64,000 nt of DNA from Burkholderiaceae bacterium (lineage in GTDB: Bacteria > Pseudomonadota > Gammaproteobacteria > Burkholderiales > Burkholderiaceae_C), in assembly GCA_017992055.1 (NCBI GenBank), contig JAGOPK010000006.1, positions 231,249 to 295,248 of the forward strand, in the 5' to 3' direction. Position numbers and translations under genes: made by a program. Of this stretch, positions 60,755-64,000 are shown one piece after another (within the stretch, counting starts at the first letter, position 1; every line of letters begins with the position of its first letter). The notes below the pieces were generated by a model. It ran no database searches. It was not told the DNA's origin and was given only the letters and a program-made list of their open reading frames with translations.

Positions 60755-60785
60755 ACTGTAGAAGTTGAAGTCAACTTCAAGTCAA
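60755..60785 (-). promoter_or_regulatory. MerR-type promoter/operator, 19-bp spacer
   Basis: Minus strand -35 TTGACT (60780-60785) and -10 TACAGT (60755-60760) with exactly 19 bases between, the overlong spacing that MerR proteins correct by twisting DNA. Inside lies an 18-bp palindrome with 8-bp arms (GAAGTTGA-AG-TCAACTTC). It drives DUF2938-DUF2798. Confidence 0.8.
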
Positions 60786-60790
60786 GCACC

Positions 60791-61237
60791 ATGGACATCG
60801 CCGAGGTTGCCAAGCGTTCGGGAATTGCGGCATCGGCCTTGCGCCATTACGAACGCAAGGGCCTGATCCATCCGCTGCAACGCGACGGCGGGCGGCGCCA
60901 CTTTGCGCCGGCGGTGCTGGATCAGCTGGCGCTGATCGCGCTGGGACAGGCGGCCGGCTTCTCGCTGGACGAGATCCGCAGCATGTTCAGCCCCGGCGGC
61001 GAACCCAGCATCGACCGCGCGCTGCTGTCGGCCAAGGCCGACGAACTCGACCGCATGGTCCGGCGCCTGAAGGCCATGAGCGAGGGCCTGCGCCATGCCG
61101 CGGCCTGCCCGGCAACCAGCCATGCCGCCTGCCCGTCGTTCCAGCGCCTGCTGAAGGCGGCGGCGGCCGGTGCGCTGGAGGGCCGGCAAAAGCGCGCCCG
61201 TCGGCGCGTGCCGGGGGCGCCCGCCCCGCAGGCCTGA
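60791..61237 (+). CDS. MerR-family transcriptional regulator
   Basis: 148-aa activator/repressor. Seen: N-terminal winged helix (MDIAEVAKRSGIAASALRHYERKGLI, RRHFAPAVLDQLALIALGQAAGFSLDEI), dimerisation helix, and a short effector part with two Cys (AACPATSHAACPSF) that could bind metal or sense thiol/redox state; that is inference. Divergent from DUF2938, starting 5 bases past the operator. Confidence 0.9.
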   Translation: MDIAEVAKRSGIAASALRHYERKGLIHPLQRDGGRRHFAPAVLDQLALIALGQAAGFSLDEIRSMFSPGGEPSIDRALLSAKADELDRMVRRLKAMSEGLRHAAACPATSHAACPSFQRLLKAAAAGALEGRQKRARRRVPGAPAPQA

Positions 61238-61276
61238 AGCCTGCGGCGGGTTCTCGTCCGGGCCCGGCGCGCCATG

Positions 61277-61300
61277 AAAAAGGCCCGCCGAAGCGGGCCT
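61277..61300 (-). terminator. Rho-independent terminator after the 61.3-62.6 kb gene
   Basis: 8-bp stem AGGCCCGC/GCGGGCCT with a 4-nt loop followed on the minus strand by TTTT(T), 38 bases past the stop. May also slow plus-strand transcripts from the MerR gene. Confidence 0.82.
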
Positions 61301-61337
61301 CGTCAATGGGGCCGAGCCCCGGGCTGCCGTCAGGCCG

Positions 61338-62594
61338 TCAGGCCGCCAGCCGCGCCGCCTCGCGCACCAGCGCTTCGAGCTGGGCCATCTGCTCGCGCAG
61401 CTGCCTGACCTCGTCGCGGGTGGTCGTCAGCTCGGCCTCGGCGCGGCGCAGCGCATCGCCCTGGCGCTGCAGGCCGGCGTCGGCCAGGCCCTGGCGCAGC
61501 CATTGGTGGCCACGCGCCGTGGCCTCGGCCAGGCCGCTCCAGTCGTTGAGCAGGCTGCGCAGCAGGTCGGGCTGGGGCGCCACCGGCAGGGCGTTGGCGC
61601 GTGGCGTGGTGCCCAGGGCGGTGGCCCAGAAGCCCTCGTCCATCAGCCGGTGCGGAGCGATCTGCAGCCAGCCGCCGGAGGTGGGCTCGGCGTCGAAGCC
61701 GGGCGCGCCCGGCGTGCCGTGCAGCGCATAGGCCTTGCGGCCGAACCAGGCTGCCTCCTGCAGCAGGCCGGCCGACAGGCCCACCAGCATCAGCTCGTCG
61801 TCGCAGGCCAGCAGCGAGTAGCCGTCCAGCTCGCACAGCGCCACGCGCTGGCCGGTGACGCGGGCGATGGCATCGCGCTCGATGCGTGCAAAGTCGCCGG
61901 CACGCGGATCGGGCAGGTACAGCATCGGGCCGGTGCGCGACAGGCGGTACAGCGTCTCGGCATGGTCGGTGGCGCGCACCAGGCGGCCGTCCACGTCCAC
62001 CAGCGAGGCGTCGTTTTCGGTCTGGCCCACGTACACCACCGGGTCGGCCGGCAGGCGCAGCTGGCCCTGGCGGCGCTGGGCCAGGCGCAGCCGGGCGGCC
62101 AGGCGCGAGGCATCGGCGACCAGCATGTCCACGCTCAGCGCCAGCGGCTGCACCGCCGCCAGGATGGCCGGCACATTGCTGCGCAGGCCCACCACCAGGT
62201 CGCTGGCAAAGCGCAGCGGCGACAGGCGCAGGTCGATCCAGGGCTGTGCGGCGGCGTCCAGCCGGGCCAGCAGCCAGGGCGGCAGGTCGTGGCCCAGCAC
62301 CAGGGCGCCGTCGGGCAGGTGGTCCATCAGATAGGCGGCCGCGGCATCGGGCACCGCATGGTGCAGCGTGTGCCAGGGCGCGGGCGGGCGGCCGTCGTGG
62401 CACAGCGCGCGGAACTGCGCCAGCGAGAAGCCGGCGCGCAGGCCGCTGGCCTCGGCGCGGTGCGGCGTCTTGGCCATGCCCAGCCCGGTGGCATGGAAGA
62501 TCGGCAACCGCACCAGGTCGAACATGAATTCACTGGCCGGCCAGGTGTCTTCGCGGACCAGGTCGTCGAGGCAGACGAGGGTGCTGACTTGCAT
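61338..62594 (-). CDS. unrecognised 418-aa protein, possibly polysaccharide-related
   Basis: I do not recognise the family with confidence. Seen: no signal peptide or membrane segment, an alpha/beta-looking body of ~370 residues (GALVLGHDLPPWLLARL, PWIDLRLSPLRFASDLVVGLRSN, VVYVGQTENDASLVD, LVGLSAGLLQEAAWFG) and a C-terminal coiled coil (ALRRAEAELTTTRDEVRQLREQMAQLEALV). The pattern faintly recalls capsule/surface-polysaccharide proteins. GGAG before ATG 62594. Near flagellin and GT41 genes, so a glycan role is possible. Codon use is host-like. Confidence 0.65.
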   Translation of the reverse strand: MQVSTLVCLDDLVREDTWPASEFMFDLVRLPIFHATGLGMAKTPHRAEASGLRAGFSLAQFRALCHDGRPPAPWHTLHHAVPDAAAAYLMDHLPDGALVLGHDLPPWLLARLDAAAQPWIDLRLSPLRFASDLVVGLRSNVPAILAAVQPLALSVDMLVADASRLAARLRLAQRRQGQLRLPADPVVYVGQTENDASLVDVDGRLVRATDHAETLYRLSRTGPMLYLPDPRAGDFARIERDAIARVTGQRVALCELDGYSLLACDDELMLVGLSAGLLQEAAWFGRKAYALHGTPGAPGFDAEPTSGGWLQIAPHRLMDEGFWATALGTTPRANALPVAPQPDLLRSLLNDWSGLAEATARGHQWLRQGLADAGLQRQGDALRRAEAELTTTRDEVRQLREQMAQLEALVREAARLAA

Positions 62595-62736
62595 CGAAAG
62601 CTCCAGGGGCCTCGCATGGTCCGGTCCCGGGCTCGGGGCCATGGACGATGGGGCTGTGGCGGCAGTCTAGGCAGGCACCGTGGCCGGCTAAAGCGCGATA
62701 AGCCGGCGATTGGCCGGCCAGAACCGGCCCGGCGGC

Positions 62737-63555
62737 TCAGCGCCGGGCCGAGGCGGCCAGCAGCTGCTGCACCCGCTGCAGCAGCAGGGCATCGTCCCAG
62801 GGCTTGCGGAACAGCCCCTGGATGGGCTGCAGCCCGGCGAGTTGCTCGTGCAGGGCCTCGTGGCCGCTGATGGCCAGGATGGGCAGGCGGGCCGCGGCGC
62901 CACTGGCCTGCAGTGCGCCGATCAGGGCCACGCCGTCCATGCCGGGCATCTCCAGATCGGTGATCAGCAGCGCATGCGGCTGGCGCTGCAGGCAGGCCAG
63001 GGCTTCCTGGCCGTCGCGCGCCAGCGTCACGGCCAGGCCGGCGCCTTCCAGCAGCTTGCGCAGCTTGGCCCGCACCACGGCCGAGTCGTCGACCGCCAGC
63101 ACGGCGCCGGCCGGCGCGGGGGCCGGGGTGGGGGCCGGCGCAGGCGGCGGCGGAGCAGGGCGGGCGGCAACCGGGGCCGGCGCCGGAGCAGGGGTCGGCG
63201 GTGCCGGTGGAGCCGGCCTGGCGGTTGGCGCAGGGGTTGGCGCAGGGCTTGGCGCCGCGGTCGGCACCGGCACCTGGCGTGGCGGCGGGGCCGGCGGCGG
63301 CGGACGTGGCACCGGTGGCGGTGCCGGTGGCTGGGAGGCTGGCGGAACCGGCGCCCTGGCGGGCGGCCGCACCGCCGGACGGGGTGGGGCGGCGGGTGGC
63401 GCTTTGGGTGGGGCTGTGGGTGGCGCCGCGGGACGTGCCGGCGGGCGTCGGCGTGCACGGGCCAGCAGCGCCAGGCCCAGCCCGATCAGCACCACGACCA
63501 CCAGACCCAGCAGCACCGCGCCCAGCGGTCCCAGGTCCTGCAACAGCGACTGCAT
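62737..63555 (-). CDS. membrane-anchored receiver-domain protein with Pro/Ala linker
   Basis: 272 aa in three parts: an N-terminal TM helix (LGAVLLGLVVVVLIGLGLALLA), about 120 residues made almost only of Pro, Ala, Thr, Val and Arg, and a C-terminal CheY-like receiver with VDDSAVVRAK, phospho-acceptor in LITDLEMPGMDG, ISGHEAL and FRKPW (Lys). No output domain follows. ATG 63555 is preferred over 63564, which is only 1 base from GGAG. Divergent from flhD, so a link to motility control is suggested by position only. Confidence 0.82.
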   Translation of the reverse strand: MQSLLQDLGPLGAVLLGLVVVVLIGLGLALLARARRRPPARPAAPPTAPPKAPPAAPPRPAVRPPARAPVPPASQPPAPPPVPRPPPPAPPPRQVPVPTAAPSPAPTPAPTARPAPPAPPTPAPAPAPVAARPAPPPPAPAPTPAPAPAGAVLAVDDSAVVRAKLRKLLEGAGLAVTLARDGQEALACLQRQPHALLITDLEMPGMDGVALIGALQASGAAARLPILAISGHEALHEQLAGLQPIQGLFRKPWDDALLLQRVQQLLAASARR

Positions 63556-63682
63556 GCCCACCATTCTCCCTGCGGGCCGTGTCTGCCGTCCCGTGTGCGG
63601 CGGATTCTGCCAGCCGCCTCTGTCGCCACCATGACCGGGCGCAGGCCGCCCGCGCCGGAAGACACCTCGATCGGCTTGTAAG

Positions 63683-63711
63683 GCTTTTTCCTACACCGGC
63701 ACGGAAAAAGC
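63683..63711. promoter_or_regulatory. 9-bp inverted repeat upstream of flhD
   Basis: GCTTTTTCC (63683-63691) and GGAAAAAGC (63703-63711), perfect arms with an 11-base centre, about 100 bases before flhD and 130 before the divergent receiver gene. A-tract palindromes of this kind can be regulator-binding sites. The rest of 63556-63809 shows only a TACAGT -10-like hexamer at 63761-63766. Confidence 0.5.
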
Positions 63712-63809
63712 GGGACTCAAGTCGCGGAAACGGACCGATGTTGCCCCCCAGTTCCGGTCACTACAGTTCATTCCACGCCAACCGACCCACCGAACCCAGG
63801 AGCAGCCCG

Positions 63810-64000
63810 ATGAACACCGACCAAATCCTCGCCGAGATCCGCGAAGCCAACCTGTCGTACCTGATGCTGGCCCAGTCGCTGATCCGCGCCGACCGCGACC
63901 AGGCCCTGTTCCGCCTGGGCGTCAACGAGGGCACGGCCGACCTGATCGGCGCGCTGACCCCGGCCCAGATGATGAAGATCGCCTCCGGCAACACCCTGCT
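63810..64000 (+). CDS. flhD: flagellar master regulator FlhD (3' end outside window)
   Basis: N-terminal 63 codons of FlhD, which with FlhC activates class II flagellar promoters. Seen: ILAEIREANLSYLMLAQSLIRADRDQALFRLGV and LTPAQMMKIA, clear FlhD sequence. AGGAG 6 bases before ATG 63810. flhC is expected just beyond the window. Confidence 0.95.
   Translation, partial: MNTDQILAEIREANLSYLMLAQSLIRADRDQALFRLGVNEGTADLIGALTPAQMMKIASGNTL

Noticed and set aside
63100-63470. CRISPR-like or tandem-repeat array
   Set aside because: The repetition is codon-level Pro/Ala low complexity within one reading frame, with irregular unit length and no spacers.
63708-63735. FliA-type promoter for flhD (TCAAG ... 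ACCGATG)
   Set aside because: Spacing is 12 bases instead of 14-15, and flhDC stands above FliA in the hierarchy.

Overview
The window is a GC-rich (about 70 %) chromosomal segment from a flagellated, chemotactic betaproteobacterium. Short ~288-aa flagellins, an flhD start at the right edge, a DUF3016 protein, FliA-type promoters with a TCAAG -35 box, and a chitin/N-acetylglucosamine (GlcNAc) locus with a Caulobacter/Xanthomonas-type TonB receptor point to Burkholderiales, probably the Leptothrix/Rubrivivax/Roseateles group. That placement is inference. No rRNA, tRNA, CRISPR array or insertion sequence was seen.

Left part (1-6.6 kb): an RhlE-type DEAD-box helicase cut by the window edge, a GMC oxidoreductase, a tiny basic protein, a possible small RNA with a terminator, an orphan ParA-like ATPase whose 3' end overlaps a convergent DUF3016 gene, and then a ferredoxin, a DUF938 methyltransferase-like protein and a helix-hairpin-helix protein. 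The last three are tightly packed behind the chitin genes.

Chitin/GlcNAc locus (6.6-19.7 kb): a TonB receptor and a secreted GH18-like protein form one minus-strand unit. A second minus-strand unit runs GlcNAc kinase - nagA - SIS-domain deaminase - GH3 hexosaminidase - AmpG-like MFS permease - GH16 protein. A GntR/HutC regulator lies between them. A shared DNA element, TGGTA-N3-TATTGGT, sits before the receptor, before the regulator itself and before the kinase, with a weaker copy before a divergent BMP-type binding protein. This looks like a compact regulon for uptake and breakdown of chito-oligosaccharides. Two related inverted-repeat elements fill the gap after the regulator gene.

Middle (19.7-36.4 kb): an extradiol-dioxygenase-like protein, a large FtsX-type permease without its ATPase, and then an 11-kb minus-strand chemotaxis operon (cheZ-like, cheY, cheA, two chemoreceptor genes, cheW, a single-Cache protein, two more chemoreceptor genes). 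A near-consensus FliA promoter precedes it. Two of the four receptors carry the C-terminal DWETF tether. A receiver-histidine kinase and a LuxR-type regulator follow on the plus strand.

Flagellar block (36.4-59.9 kb): fliL-M-N-O-P-Q-R with an HDOD gene; fliF-G-H-I-J-K with divergent fliE; fliS-fliT-ycgR with an unexpected GspH/FimT pseudopilin; fliD; three flagellin genes, two starting with GTG; and a TPR/GT41 O-GlcNAc-transferase-like gene probably involved in flagellin glycosylation. FliA-like promoters precede fliS, fliD, two of the three flagellin genes and cheW.

Right end (59.9-64 kb): a MerR regulator divergent from two small membrane proteins across a 19-bp-spacer promoter, an unrecognised 418-aa protein, a membrane-anchored receiver domain on a long Pro/Ala linker, and the start of flhD, master regulator of the flagellar hierarchy.
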